From: Eubacteriales bacterium
Lineage (GTDB): Bacteria; Bacillota; Clostridia; Lachnospirales; Lachnospiraceae
NCBI GenBank assembly: GCA_030524585.1
Contig: JAUNGJ010000024.1
Coordinates: 10,132-42,530, forward strand
Length of the DNA: 32,399 nt
Direction: 5' to 3'
Shown: in pieces, positions 17,196 to 24,528 of the stretch
Numbering within the stretch: the stretch's first letter is position 1
How the letters are laid out: every line of letters starts with the position of its first letter
Notes under the pieces: generated by a model
What the model was told of the DNA's origin: nothing
What the model saw: the letters and a program-made list of their open reading frames with translations, nothing else
Database searches by the model: none
Translations under genes and position numbers: made by a program

Positions 17196-18521
17196 ATGAT
17201 GACATACCGGGAAGCGGTGGATTATATAGAAGAGATCCCTAAATTTACCAAAAAGCATACACTGGATCATACAAAAGAGTTTTTAAAGGCTCTTGGAAGT
17301 CCGGAAAAGGGACAGAAGATTATCCATGTGGCAGGAACCAATGGCAAGGGCTCCGTCTGCGCCTATATGCAGGCAATGCTGATGGCAGAGGGAAAGAGGG
17401 TGGGCTTCTTTACCTCGCCGCACCTGGTAAAGATCAATGAGCGTATTAGTCTGAATGGAACTCCCATTGATGACGATATGTTTCTGGATATATTTTGCAA
17501 AGTAAAGAGCAGAGTTGATGAGATGGGCGAAGCAGGCTTCGCTCATCCGTCCTATTTTGAATTTTTATTTGGAATGGGAATGGCGGCATTCCGGGAAATG
17601 AATCCGGATTATATTATTCTGGAAACCGGACTTGGAGGAAGGCTTGATGCTACCAACGCGGTGGAAGAACCGGTGCTGACCGTTATTACCTCCATTAGCC
17701 TTGACCACACCCAGTATTTGGGGAATACCATCGCTGACATTGCCGGGGAGAAGGCGGGAATCATAAAATCAGGGGTTCCGCTGATTTTCGACGGCAGCAG
17801 TAAGGAAGCTTCAGAAGTCCTGAAAAAACAGACGGAGATTCGGGGATCACACTGTAGAGAAATCACGAATCGCGCGTTCGAAATCCGGGAAATTACGGAC
17901 AAACATATTGCTTTTTCCAGGGTAAATGCGTATGATGATAATATCGTCTGGAACCTTAAAGGCGCAGGCATCTATCAGGCGATGAATGCTTCCATTGCCA
18001 TCGGGGCGATGGAGCAGCTGGCGGATTGGCCTGTAGAAAGGAAACGGTATGAGCTGTGGCGTGAAGCACTCTCTGCCGTTACCTGGGAGGGACGTATGGA
18101 GGAGGTTCTTTCAGGAGTGTATCTGGACGGAGCCCACAATCCGGGAGCGATTGAGGTCTTCTGTGAAAGTGTGAGGGCATTGGGAGAATCCCAGAAGGAA
18201 GAAGAACTGCCGGTAATTCTTTTTTCGGCAGTTGCAGATAAGGAATACGAATCCATGATCGCGTACCTGTGCAGTCATATACCTGCAAAGGCATACGTGG
18301 TCACAGAGGTTGAGGATAAACGGAGAGTACCTGCCGGGAGATTAAAAGAGGTATTTGAACAGTATACGAATCAGCCGGTATTTGCAGGGAGAGATCTTGC
18401 AGAGGCATGGGAAACGGCCATTTCCCTGAAAGAAGCGCAGGGACGGATGTACTGTCTGGGATCGCTGTATCTGGTGGGGATGGTGAAGAACAGAATACTT
18501 GGAAACGGGGAGGGCGTATAG
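17196..18521 (+). CDS. folC: Folylpolyglutamate synthase / dihydrofolate synthase
   Basis: A 441-residue Mur-ligase-type enzyme. The P-loop VAGTNGKGSV sits near residue 45, followed by the 'FFTSPHLVKINERI' block that is diagnostic of FolC, 'ILETGLGGRLDATN', and 'ITSISLDHTQYLGNT'. The C-terminal Mur ligase domain carries 'LDGAHNPGA'. It adds glutamate to folates, and in many bacteria also makes dihydrofolate from dihydropteroate, in the cytosol. It starts two bases after the stop of the LTA synthase gene, and a 45-codon ORF begins directly after its stop codon, so translation is likely coupled across all three. Confidence 0.96.
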   Translation: MMTYREAVDYIEEIPKFTKKHTLDHTKEFLKALGSPEKGQKIIHVAGTNGKGSVCAYMQAMLMAEGKRVGFFTSPHLVKINERISLNGTPIDDDMFLDIFCKVKSRVDEMGEAGFAHPSYFEFLFGMGMAAFREMNPDYIILETGLGGRLDATNAVEEPVLTVITSISLDHTQYLGNTIADIAGEKAGIIKSGVPLIFDGSSKEASEVLKKQTEIRGSHCREITNRAFEIREITDKHIAFSRVNAYDDNIVWNLKGAGIYQAMNASIAIGAMEQLADWPVERKRYELWREALSAVTWEGRMEEVLSGVYLDGAHNPGAIEVFCESVRALGESQKEEELPVILFSAVADKEYESMIAYLCSHIPAKAYVVTEVEDKRRVPAGRLKEVFEQYTNQPVFAGRDLAEAWETAISLKEAQGRMYCLGSLYLVGMVKNRILGNGEGV

Positions 18522-18659
18522 ATGCTGAATTTCGAAGAGGAATTAAAGAAATTCCAGCCATGTCTGGAAGTAGAGGACATTGAGGATGCAGTATATCAGG
18601 AGGATCTTTCTGATATGACAGACCTGTTAAGAGAGGTTATTGAGCAGACAAACAAGTAA
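18522..18659 (+). CDS. 45-residue acidic hypothetical protein
   Basis: The ATG at 18522 immediately follows the folC stop (TAG 18519-18521), and the ORF ends with TAA at 18657-18659. The product is 45 residues, acidic and probably helical ('EDIEDAVYQEDLSDMTDLL'), with one cysteine and no membrane segment. The next gene could start inside it (TTG 18640) or just after it (ATG 18685). Tight packing between folC and the TPR gene, plus a clean frame, supports a real small gene. No function recognised. Confidence 0.6.
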   Translation: MLNFEEELKKFQPCLEVEDIEDAVYQEDLSDMTDLLREVIEQTNK

Positions 18660-18684
18660 AGTTAAGAAGGATTACGGGGATTAT

Positions 18685-20013
18685 ATGGAATATACACAGA
18701 AACTGGTCTATCAGTCCAATTACTGGTACAATGACGGGCTGAAGAAGGCGAAGATCCGCGATATGACGGGAGCGGTTACGTCTTTGAAAAAGAGCCTGCA
18801 GTTTAACAGGGAGAATATTGCGGCAAGGAATCTCCTTGGTCTGGTTTACTATGGACGGGGAGAGGTGGGAGAAGCCCTGGTGGAGTGGATTCTCAGCAAG
18901 AATTTAAAGTCCCACGATAATATTGCAGGTTATTATATACAGAAGATACAGAGGAGTCCGGCTGATCTGGATACGATCAACCAGGCTATCCGCAAATACA
19001 ATCAGAGTCTGATCTACTGCGAGCAGGGAGGGGAGGATCTGGCGATCATTCAGCTTAAGAAGGTGGTAGCCGCTTTTCCAAATTTCCTGCGGGCGTATCA
19101 GCTGCTTGCGCTTCTTTACCTGCATACCGAGCAGTACAGCAAAGCGAGACAGGCGCTGAAGGAAGCAAATAAGCTGGATACTACCAATGAGATCACGCTC
19201 CGGTATATGCATGAGCTGACTCAGAACCGACGAATCAGAAGGGAGAGCGCCAGAAAGGAAGAGAAGCCTCAGACCGTTACATACACCATTGGTAATGAGA
19301 CGATCATTCAGCCGGCGTCTGCCGTAATGAAGGACAATACCAGCAGGATGACGATTATCAATATTCTGATTGGTCTGGCGGTGGGGATCGCATTCATGTG
19401 GTTTTTAGTCATGCCTGCGGTGAATAAATCTACAGCAGCCAAGACCAATAAGCAGGTGGTGGAGTTCAGTGATAAGATTGCGGAGGAAGAAGCACAGATC
19501 AGCGCTCTTAAGACAGAGCTTGAGAGCTACCGCGCTGCCAGCGAAGAGACAGAGAATGCTCAGCAGACTGCCGCGGCGACCAAGGACAGCTATGAGATCG
19601 TCATAGAGATGTATTCCCACTTCTTAAATGACGATATGAGCGACGGAGCGATGGTGGAGCAGCTGCTGAATGTGAATCCGGACGCCCTGGGAACTCTGGG
19701 AAGAGAGCGTTATGAGGAGATGAAAGACACGCTGTTTTCACGCTACGGAGAGACCCTTTATTATACAGCTGTAGAAAATTTCGATGTGGCGAATTATACA
19801 GATGCAATTGCCAATCTGACGACTCTGATGCAGTTTAATGAAGGATATAACGACGGCGAGGCCATGTATCTGCTGTCCAGAGCCTATGAGGCCAATGGCG
19901 ATGCAGATAACGCCAAGCAGTGGAAGGATAAGGTGGAAAAGAACTATCCGAATGTGGACACATCACAGAAGAATACGGATGATGATGGCTACGATGATGA
20001 GGAAGATTACTAG
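18685..20013 (+). CDS. Bitopic tetratricopeptide-repeat protein
   Basis: A 442-residue protein from the ATG at 18685; a TTG at 18640 would add 15 residues and overlap the preceding small ORF, and both have weak RBSs. The N-terminal half (to about 190) has TPR-like helical repeats ('AARNLLGLVYYGRGEVGEAL', 'AYQLLALLYLHTEQYSKA'). One transmembrane helix follows at about 223-245 ('IINILIGLAVGIAFMWFLVM'), then a coiled coil (about 253-295), and a second TPR-like region near the C-terminus ('YTDAIANLTTLMQFNEGYNDGEA'), ending in an acidic tail. It thus places TPR scaffolds on both sides of the membrane. No partner is known from sequence; its place between folC and spoIIA gives only a hint. Confidence 0.85.
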   Translation: MEYTQKLVYQSNYWYNDGLKKAKIRDMTGAVTSLKKSLQFNRENIAARNLLGLVYYGRGEVGEALVEWILSKNLKSHDNIAGYYIQKIQRSPADLDTINQAIRKYNQSLIYCEQGGEDLAIIQLKKVVAAFPNFLRAYQLLALLYLHTEQYSKARQALKEANKLDTTNEITLRYMHELTQNRRIRRESARKEEKPQTVTYTIGNETIIQPASAVMKDNTSRMTIINILIGLAVGIAFMWFLVMPAVNKSTAAKTNKQVVEFSDKIAEEEAQISALKTELESYRAASEETENAQQTAAATKDSYEIVIEMYSHFLNDDMSDGAMVEQLLNVNPDALGTLGRERYEEMKDTLFSRYGETLYYTAVENFDVANYTDAIANLTTLMQFNEGYNDGEAMYLLSRAYEANGDADNAKQWKDKVEKNYPNVDTSQKNTDDDGYDDEEDY

Positions 20014-20026
20014 AAATACGAAAGAG

Positions 20027-20055
20027 AAGGATATGCGAATGGGCATATCCTTTTT
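20027..20055 (+). terminator. Rho-independent terminator after TPR gene
   Basis: AAGGATATGC (20027-20036) pairs with GCATATCCTT (20043-20052) around a six-base loop, followed by a T-run. It separates the valS-folC-TPR transcript from the spoIIA genes. Confidence 0.85.
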
Positions 20056-20116
20056 CTTTGCGCAAAAAAGTGCAGAGAATGATTTGGGGGAAATAAAAAG
20101 AAAAGGGGACGATGTT

Positions 20117-20428
20117 ATGAAGTATGAAGTGCAGGAGAACTGCCTGACAATCTATTTGCCGGGGGATCTGGATCATCACAACGCCGAGGAAATCAAGCGG
20201 GAGGCAGACCGGCTGATTGAACGGGGACATATTCGCTATGTGATCTTTGATTTTAAGGAGACAGAATTCTGCGACAGTTCCGGCATAGGAGTAATTATGG
20301 GAAGATATAAAAAGGTGTGCATGTTCGGCGGGGAGGTCTGGGCGGCTCACACTAATGAGCGGATCAAAAAGATACTGAAGATGTCCGGAGCGACTAAGAT
20401 TATGCAGATTTATGAGGAGGAAAATTAA
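20117..20428 (+). CDS. spoIIAA: Anti-sigma F factor antagonist SpoIIAA
   Basis: A 103-residue STAS-domain protein. 'LPGDLDHHNAEEIKREAD' and 'EFCDSSGIGVIMGRYK' match SpoIIAA closely; Ser54, the first serine of DSS, corresponds to Ser58 of B. subtilis, which SpoIIAB phosphorylates. The unphosphorylated form frees sigma F from SpoIIAB in the forespore. The ATG at 20117 is chosen over in-frame upstream starts because those would run through the terminator and the preceding gene. It is the first gene of the spoIIA operon, and the spoIIAB start follows one base after its stop. Confidence 0.97.
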   Translation: MKYEVQENCLTIYLPGDLDHHNAEEIKREADRLIERGHIRYVIFDFKETEFCDSSGIGVIMGRYKKVCMFGGEVWAAHTNERIKKILKMSGATKIMQIYEEEN

Positions 20429-20429
20429 G

Positions 20430-20900
20430 ATGAGAGAGATTGTTAACGGCATGACCAATGAGATGAAGCTGGAATTTGACAGCCGCTCCGCCAACGAGGC
20501 ATTTGCAAGAGTGACGGTTGCGTCCTTTATGACACAGCTAAACCCAACTCTGGAAGAGGTCTCGGATGTGAAAACAGCAGTTTCCGAGGCGGTGACCAAT
20601 GCGATTATTCACGGCTATGAAAATCATGTGAATAAGATCCGGATTTTTGCCGGAATTGAGGGAAGAACGCTGCGGCTGGAGATATCGGACCGGGGCGTTG
20701 GGATTCCGGACGTAAAGAAGGCTATGGAGCCGCTGTTTACCACAAAACCGGAGATGGAACGGTCCGGCATGGGCTTTTCCTTTATGGAAGCATTTATGGA
20801 CGAGGTGACGGTTGAGTCTGAACCCGGAAAGGGAACGATTGTCAGAATGAAGAAGGTTATCGGGAAGGGCAGGGAATTATGGACCACACAATCGCTCTGA
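20430..20900 (+). CDS. spoIIAB: Anti-sigma F factor / serine kinase SpoIIAB
   Basis: A 156-residue GHKL ATPase. The N box reads 'VSEAVTNAIIHGYENH', the G1 box 'ISDRGVGIPD', and the lid/G2 region 'MERSGMGFSFMEAFMDEV'. It binds sigma F with ATP and phosphorylates SpoIIAA. The start at 20430 is set by GAGGAGG (20414-20420) lying within the end of spoIIAA; the ATG at 20412 would include this RBS and is less likely. The 3' end overlaps sigF by 22 bp, a sign of translational coupling that is usual for this operon. Confidence 0.97.
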   Translation: MREIVNGMTNEMKLEFDSRSANEAFARVTVASFMTQLNPTLEEVSDVKTAVSEAVTNAIIHGYENHVNKIRIFAGIEGRTLRLEISDRGVGIPDVKKAMEPLFTTKPEMERSGMGFSFMEAFMDEVTVESEPGKGTIVRMKKVIGKGRELWTTQSL

Positions 20901-21598
20901 TTCAGAAGTCTCACGAAGGGGATGAGCGGGCGAAGGCACAGCTGGTGGAAGAAAATGTGGGGCTGGTCTGGTGTGTCGTGAAGCGCTTCTATAACCGGGG
21001 AGCAGAGCCGGAGGATCTGTTTCAGATCGGCAGTATCGGTCTTCTGAAAGCGATTGATAAATTTGATCTGAGCTATGATGTGAAATTCAGTACCTACGCT
21101 GTGCCGATGATATCTGGGGAAATCAAGCGTTTTCTGCGGGATGACGGGATGATCAAGGTGAGTCGGTCTCTGAAGGAGATGGCCTACAAGGCATTTGGAT
21201 GTCAGGAAGAGCTCAGAAAGAAATGGGGCAGGGAGCCTACGCTTGGGGAAATTGCCGAGAAGCTGGCGGTAGACAAGGAAGAGCTGGCCGCGGCTCTTGA
21301 AGCAAATTCGGAGGTGGAGTCTCTGCACAAAACCATATACCAGAAGGACGGACATGAGATTCAGCTGATGGACAGGCTGGAAGAAAAGGAAGAACGGGAG
21401 GAGCAGGTGCTGAATCATATGCTTCTGGGAGAGCTTCTGAAGCATCTGGAAAAGGAAGAACGCCAGCTGATTTATCTGAGATATTTTGGAAATAAAACCC
21501 AGGCGGAGGTTGGCCGGCTGATGGGGATTTCCCAGGTTCAGGTCTCAAGAACCGAAAAACGAATCCTAAAGCGTATGCGGGAAGCTGTATATTTTTAA
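20879..21598 (+). CDS. sigF: RNA polymerase sigma-F factor (forespore)
   Basis: A 239-residue sigma-70 family protein. Region 2 includes 'AEPEDLFQIGSIGLLKAIDKFD' and 'FSTYAVPMISGEIKRFLRDDG'. Region 3 is 'REPTLGEIAEKLAVDKEEL' and region 4 ends 'TQAEVGRLMGISQVQVSRTEKRILKRM', an HTH. Order and gene context (spoIIAA-spoIIAB-sigF) identify it as SpoIIAC/sigma F, the first forespore-specific sigma factor. It overlaps spoIIAB by 22 bp. Its last codons contain the -35-like GTATA of a forespore-type promoter that points at the spoVA genes. Confidence 0.97.
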   Translation: MDHTIALIQKSHEGDERAKAQLVEENVGLVWCVVKRFYNRGAEPEDLFQIGSIGLLKAIDKFDLSYDVKFSTYAVPMISGEIKRFLRDDGMIKVSRSLKEMAYKAFGCQEELRKKWGREPTLGEIAEKLAVDKEELAAALEANSEVESLHKTIYQKDGHEIQLMDRLEEKEEREEQVLNHMLLGELLKHLEKEERQLIYLRYFGNKTQAEVGRLMGISQVQVSRTEKRILKRMREAVYF

Positions 21599-21615
21599 AG
21601 ATAACAGCCATACTA
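21587..21615 (+). promoter_or_regulatory. Putative sigma-G/F forespore promoter before spoVA genes
   Basis: GTATA (21587-21591), 17 bp, then CATACTA (21609-21615). This fits the known sigma-G/sigma-F pattern of a GNATR-type -35 and a CATNNTA-type -10. It lies at the end of sigF and reads into the 53-residue ORF and spoVAA. The same two boxes and spacing recur before spoVAD. Confidence 0.65.
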
Positions 21616-21642
21616 ACCGTAGACAGAGAGGAGGAAACCAAC

Positions 21643-21804
21643 ATGGAAGAGGCCAGAAGAAAATTAAGAGCATGTCTGATCCTTGTGGTGACCGCTGCAG
21701 TGATTATGGGCATGGTGTATTACTTTCATGATGTGCAGGGAGGTACGCAGGTCAGTGACGGCACGCTGATTACCATATCGGAGGGCAGTATGCTATGGCG
21801 GTAG
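21643..21804 (+). CDS. 53-residue single-span membrane protein between sigF and spoVAA
   Basis: The ATG at 21643 has an ideal RBS (GAGAGGAGG, nine bases upstream). The product has a short basic start ('MEEARRKLRA'), one hydrophobic helix ('CLILVVTAAVIMGMVYYF') and about 25 residues outside ending 'ISEGSMLWR'. The stop lies 10 bp inside spoVAA, so translation is probably coupled. It would be made in the forespore if the promoter at 21587-21615 is real. I do not recognise a named family. A role with SpoVA proteins is inferred from location only. Confidence 0.65.
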   Translation: MEEARRKLRACLILVVTAAVIMGMVYYFHDVQGGTQVSDGTLITISEGSMLWR

Positions 21805-22481
21805 TAAACGAGACCATATACATCAAAGGAGATTCTAATGTGGAGGTGACAAAGCCAAATGTCACCCTTGGCGATCTGGTACAGATGGAATGCGCCAATC
21901 CTGTGGTAGTACCCAAACTGAAAACAGTAAAGGTTTTGAAATTTTCCGAATCGTCCAGTAAACATTCCCATCATGGAAACAGCCGGACGGTGGTTTCGGT
22001 TCTGAAGCTGATAGAGTGCATCCATGAAAAATACCCGGGAATTAATGTGCAGAACCTGGGGGAGCAGGATATTATTGTAACCTATGAAAATCAGCAGACA
22101 GCGAGTCAGTTTGTTCACTGGCTGAAAATCGCAGTTGTAGTACTAATATCATTTGCCGGTTCTGCATTTTCTATTATGGCATTTAACAATGATGTGGATA
22201 CCAGTAAATTATTTGACCAGATCTATGAGCTGCTGATGGGCAGACCATCGGATGGTTTCACTCTTCTTGAGGTTACCTATAGTATCGGAATATTGATCGG
22301 AATCCTGGTATTCTTTAATCATTTCGGCAAAAAGCGTTTCTCAGTGGACCCGACGCCAATGGAAGTAGAAATGCGTCTGTACGAGAACGATATTCAGACT
22401 ACTCTGGTAGAGAACTATTCCAGAAAGGGGAAAGAGATTGATGTGGGCACGACAGATATTGTTAATAATCATCGGTCTTAG
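21795..22481 (+). CDS. spoVAA: Stage V sporulation protein AA
   Basis: A 228-residue protein with a soluble N-terminal region of about 110 residues ('VTLGDLVQMECANP', 'NLGEQDIIVTYENQ') followed by two hydrophobic segments ('WLKIAVVVLISFAGSAFSIM' and 'YSIGILIGILVFF'). This domain order and the position after sigF match SpoVAA. SpoVA proteins form the dipicolinic acid transport apparatus of the developing spore inner membrane. The start overlaps the preceding small ORF by 10 bp; the end overlaps spoVAB by 41 bp. Confidence 0.93.
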   Translation: MAVVNETIYIKGDSNVEVTKPNVTLGDLVQMECANPVVVPKLKTVKVLKFSESSSKHSHHGNSRTVVSVLKLIECIHEKYPGINVQNLGEQDIIVTYENQQTASQFVHWLKIAVVVLISFAGSAFSIMAFNNDVDTSKLFDQIYELLMGRPSDGFTLLEVTYSIGILIGILVFFNHFGKKRFSVDPTPMEVEMRLYENDIQTTLVENYSRKGKEIDVGTTDIVNNHRS

Positions 22482-22863
22482 CTCTGGGATGATCGTGGCC
22501 GGAGGGCTGTTTTCTTTTATCTCTGGGCTTGGCGTTGTGTCCGATCTGGCGGACCGGACACATACCGGAGAACATGTAATGCTTTATGAGGATGCGATTA
22601 CGTTAGGAGGAATCCTTGGCAATGCTTTCTGGATTTTTCAGGTTTCTATTCCGAAAGCCGGGTGGCTTTTGCCGGTATTCGGTCTGCTGGCAGGTATATT
22701 TACAGGCTGCTGGGCGATGGCGCTGGCAGAAATGCTGGATGTGTTTCCAATATTTGTGAGACGGACGAAAGTGCTCCGGTGTATTCCGTGGGCCATTCTG
22801 GGAACGGCAATCGGAAAATGCCTTGGATCATTTTTATTTTTTTACCAGAGATGGGGCAGATAA
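22441..22863 (+). CDS. spoVAB: Stage V sporulation protein AB
   Basis: A 140-residue membrane protein with about four hydrophobic segments and the 'ISGLGVVSDLADRTHT' block characteristic of SpoVAB. The ATG at 22441 is used; a TTG directly before it is in frame but less likely. It overlaps the 3' end of spoVAA and ends 12 bp before spoVAC. It is assumed to act with SpoVAA in the SpoVA complex at the inner forespore membrane. Confidence 0.92.
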   Translation: MWARQILLIIIGLSSGMIVAGGLFSFISGLGVVSDLADRTHTGEHVMLYEDAITLGGILGNAFWIFQVSIPKAGWLLPVFGLLAGIFTGCWAMALAEMLDVFPIFVRRTKVLRCIPWAILGTAIGKCLGSFLFFYQRWGR

Positions 22864-22875
22864 GGAGGAAAGAAA

Positions 22876-23340
22876 ATGGCTGCAATGAGTGAAGAGCAGA
22901 AGAAAGCATATCAGGACTATGTGAAACAGAAGACGCCGGTGCATAATTTGCCAATGAACATGGCGAAGGCTTTTGTGACCGGAGGCGTCATCTGCGTCAT
23001 CGGGCAGGGAATTTTGAACTACTGTGAGAAGCTGGGATTGGATAAGGATATCAGCGCCGGGTGGTGCGCTATGATACTGGTATTTTTATCAGCGCTGTTT
23101 ACCGGACTTAACATCTACCCGAGGATTGCCAAATGGGGCGGCGCCGGAGCGCTGGTTCCGATTACAGGATTTGCCAATTCTGTAACGGCTCCTGCGATTG
23201 AGTATAAGAAGGAAGGACAGGTTATGGGAATTGGCTGTAAGATATTTACTATTGCAGGACCTGTGATTTTGTACGGAATCTTTACCAGCTGGGTGCTGGG
23301 ACTAATTTACTGGGTGCTTACAAAGGTTGGAGTGATGTGA
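22876..23340 (+). CDS. spoVAC: Stage V sporulation protein AC
   Basis: A 154-residue membrane protein with four hydrophobic spans. 'KTPVHNLPMNMAKAFVTGGVICVIGQ' and 'KWGGAGALVPITGFANSVTAPAIEYKKEGQVMGIG' are highly typical of SpoVAC, which in B. subtilis acts as a mechanosensitive channel for dipicolinic acid. RBS AAGGAGG precedes the ATG. In most genomes I know of, spoVAD follows directly; here the next gene is an unrelated HAD phosphatase, and spoVAD appears 7.7 kb downstream. Confidence 0.95.
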   Translation: MAAMSEEQKKAYQDYVKQKTPVHNLPMNMAKAFVTGGVICVIGQGILNYCEKLGLDKDISAGWCAMILVFLSALFTGLNIYPRIAKWGGAGALVPITGFANSVTAPAIEYKKEGQVMGIGCKIFTIAGPVILYGIFTSWVLGLIYWVLTKVGVM

Positions 23341-23351
23341 ATCACTCCTTT
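23329..23351 (+). terminator. Weak hairpin at the end of spoVAC
   Basis: GGAGTGAT (23329-23336) and ATCACTCC (23341-23348) form an 8-bp stem with a four-base loop that includes the spoVAC stop codon; only TTT follows. It could end or slow the spoVA transcript here. Confidence 0.45.
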
Positions 23352-23400
23352 ACCGGAGGAGATTTTGATTGGATTTGATCAACATTTTACCCTATAGGGA

Positions 23401-23429
23401 TTGATTCTTTTTTCAAAGACGTATAAGAT
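23401..23429 (+). promoter_or_regulatory. Putative sigma-A promoter of the HAD phosphatase gene
   Basis: TTGATT (23401-23406), 17 bp, TAAGAT (23424-23429), about 35 bp before the start codon. It is a moderate match and suggests vegetative expression, separate from spoVAC. Confidence 0.45.
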
Positions 23430-23466
23430 ACTATGGTAAACATTTGAAAAGAGGAGTAGGGATGAA

Positions 23467-24240
23467 ATGGAACAATTAAGAAGCAAGAAGGGCTTTATTT
23501 GCGATATGGACGGCGTGATTTATCATGGGAACCAGCTGCTGGACGGCGTGAAGGAATTTGTGGAATGGCTGTATAGGGAGAATAAGCAGTTCCTTTTTCT
23601 TACTAATGCCAGCCACAGATCACCAAAGGAGCTGCAGAAGAAGCTGGCAAGGCTGGGAGTCGATATCGGGGAAGAACATTTTTATACAAGCGCCCAGGCA
23701 ACAGCCAAGTTCCTTCAGAGTCAGAATCCAGGGTGCAGCGCCTACGTGATCGGGGAACATGGCCTGTATAATGCCCTATATGATGCAGGAATTACCATCA
23801 ATGATGTAGACCCGGAATATGTAGTTGTCGGAGAGACGGAAGCCTATGGCTACGAACATATTCAGAAGGCTATGAATCTGGTGAATAATGGGGCGAAGCT
23901 GATTGCTACCAATACCGATATTACAGGGCCGATCGAAGGCGGGATTGCCCCGGCGTGCCGGGCTTTTGTTGCGCCGATCGAAGCGACGACCGGAAAACAG
24001 GCATATTATGTAGGGAAACCAAATCCACTGATGATGCGGACCGGGCTTCAGCTTCTGGGAGTACATTCTTCGGAAGCAGCTATGATCGGAGACCGGATGG
24101 ATACGGATATTGTTGCAGGAATCGAGACGGGATTGGATACCGCGCTGGTCTTAAGCGGAGTATCTACAAGGGAAACCATAGAAGAATTTCCCTATCGTCC
24201 GCGGCTGATTTTAAAAGGCGTTGGGGATATTCCGGGCTAG
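23467..24240 (+). CDS. HAD-IIA family phosphatase (NagD-like)
   Basis: A 257-residue HAD-superfamily hydrolase. The nucleophile motif is 'FICDMDGVIYHG' (Asp13, Asp15); motif II 'FLTNASHRSPKEL' is the NagD/AraL form with Asn after Thr; motif IV is 'MIGDRMDTDIVAGIETG'. The large C2-type cap lies between motifs II and III, which places it in HAD-IIA (NagD, AraL, p-nitrophenyl phosphatase). Such enzymes hydrolyse sugar or nucleotide monophosphates. RBS GAGGAGTAGGG. The gene has its own promoter and terminator, so it is probably monocistronic. Confidence 0.92.
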   Translation: MEQLRSKKGFICDMDGVIYHGNQLLDGVKEFVEWLYRENKQFLFLTNASHRSPKELQKKLARLGVDIGEEHFYTSAQATAKFLQSQNPGCSAYVIGEHGLYNALYDAGITINDVDPEYVVVGETEAYGYEHIQKAMNLVNNGAKLIATNTDITGPIEGGIAPACRAFVAPIEATTGKQAYYVGKPNPLMMRTGLQLLGVHSSEAAMIGDRMDTDIVAGIETGLDTALVLSGVSTRETIEEFPYRPRLILKGVGDIPG

Positions 24241-24277
24241 AAGCCTGTTTCATAGCGAAGTGATAGAAAAAAGATGA

Positions 24278-24307
24278 GAGCTGTCCTGAAAATGGGACAG
24301 CTCTTTT
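24278..24307 (+). terminator. Rho-independent terminator after HAD gene
   Basis: GAGCTGTCC (24278-24286) pairs with GGACAGCTC (24295-24303) around eight bases, then TTTT. Confidence 0.85.
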
Positions 24308-24380
24308 GTTATCCTTACTATATCAAAAGGAACACAGATATCGCGTGTTGAGAATAAAAGATATAGAAAGGGTGAACGTT

Positions 24381-24485
24381 ATGAAAGGTTATGTAGTACA
24401 CGACGGATATATGGGATATGTGAATGGAAGATATATGTTATTCTCCTGTGAAGAGGATTATCGGGATTATATGAGTGAAGAGTAA
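24381..24485 (+). CDS. 34-residue tyrosine-rich hypothetical protein
   Basis: ATG at 24381, with GAAAGGGTGA about six bases upstream, and TAA at 24483-24485. The product has six tyrosines in 34 residues and an acidic end, with parallel 'DGYMGYV' and 'NGRYMLF' strand-like segments, suggesting a tiny beta-hairpin followed by an acidic helix ('EEDYRDYMSEE'). It is bounded by terminators on both sides, so it is its own unit. Function unknown. Confidence 0.55.
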   Translation: MKGYVVHDGYMGYVNGRYMLFSCEEDYRDYMSEE

Positions 24486-24487
24486 AA

Positions 24488-24527
24488 GAAATGTCAGGTC
24501 TCAGGGTTATGGAGGCCTGACATTTTT
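24488..24527. terminator. Bidirectional terminator between small ORF and regulator
   Basis: ATGTCAGGTCTC (24491-24502) pairs with GAGGCCTGACAT (24512-24523) with one G-U pair; A- and T-runs flank it. It lies between convergent stops. Confidence 0.8.
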
Positions 24528-24528
24528 A

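Noticed and set aside
19838-20116. Upstream extension of spoIIAA to 196 codons
   Set aside because: It would overlap the TPR gene and run through a terminator; the ATG at 20117 gives the normal SpoIIAA length.
20056-20116. Sigma-H promoter for spoIIAA
   Set aside because: GAGAATGA (20075-20082) resembles a -10 box, but no AGGAWWW-type -35 lies at the right distance, so I do not call it.
20624-21445. 273-codon open frame on the minus strand
   Set aside because: Antisense to spoIIAB and sigF, both identified without doubt.
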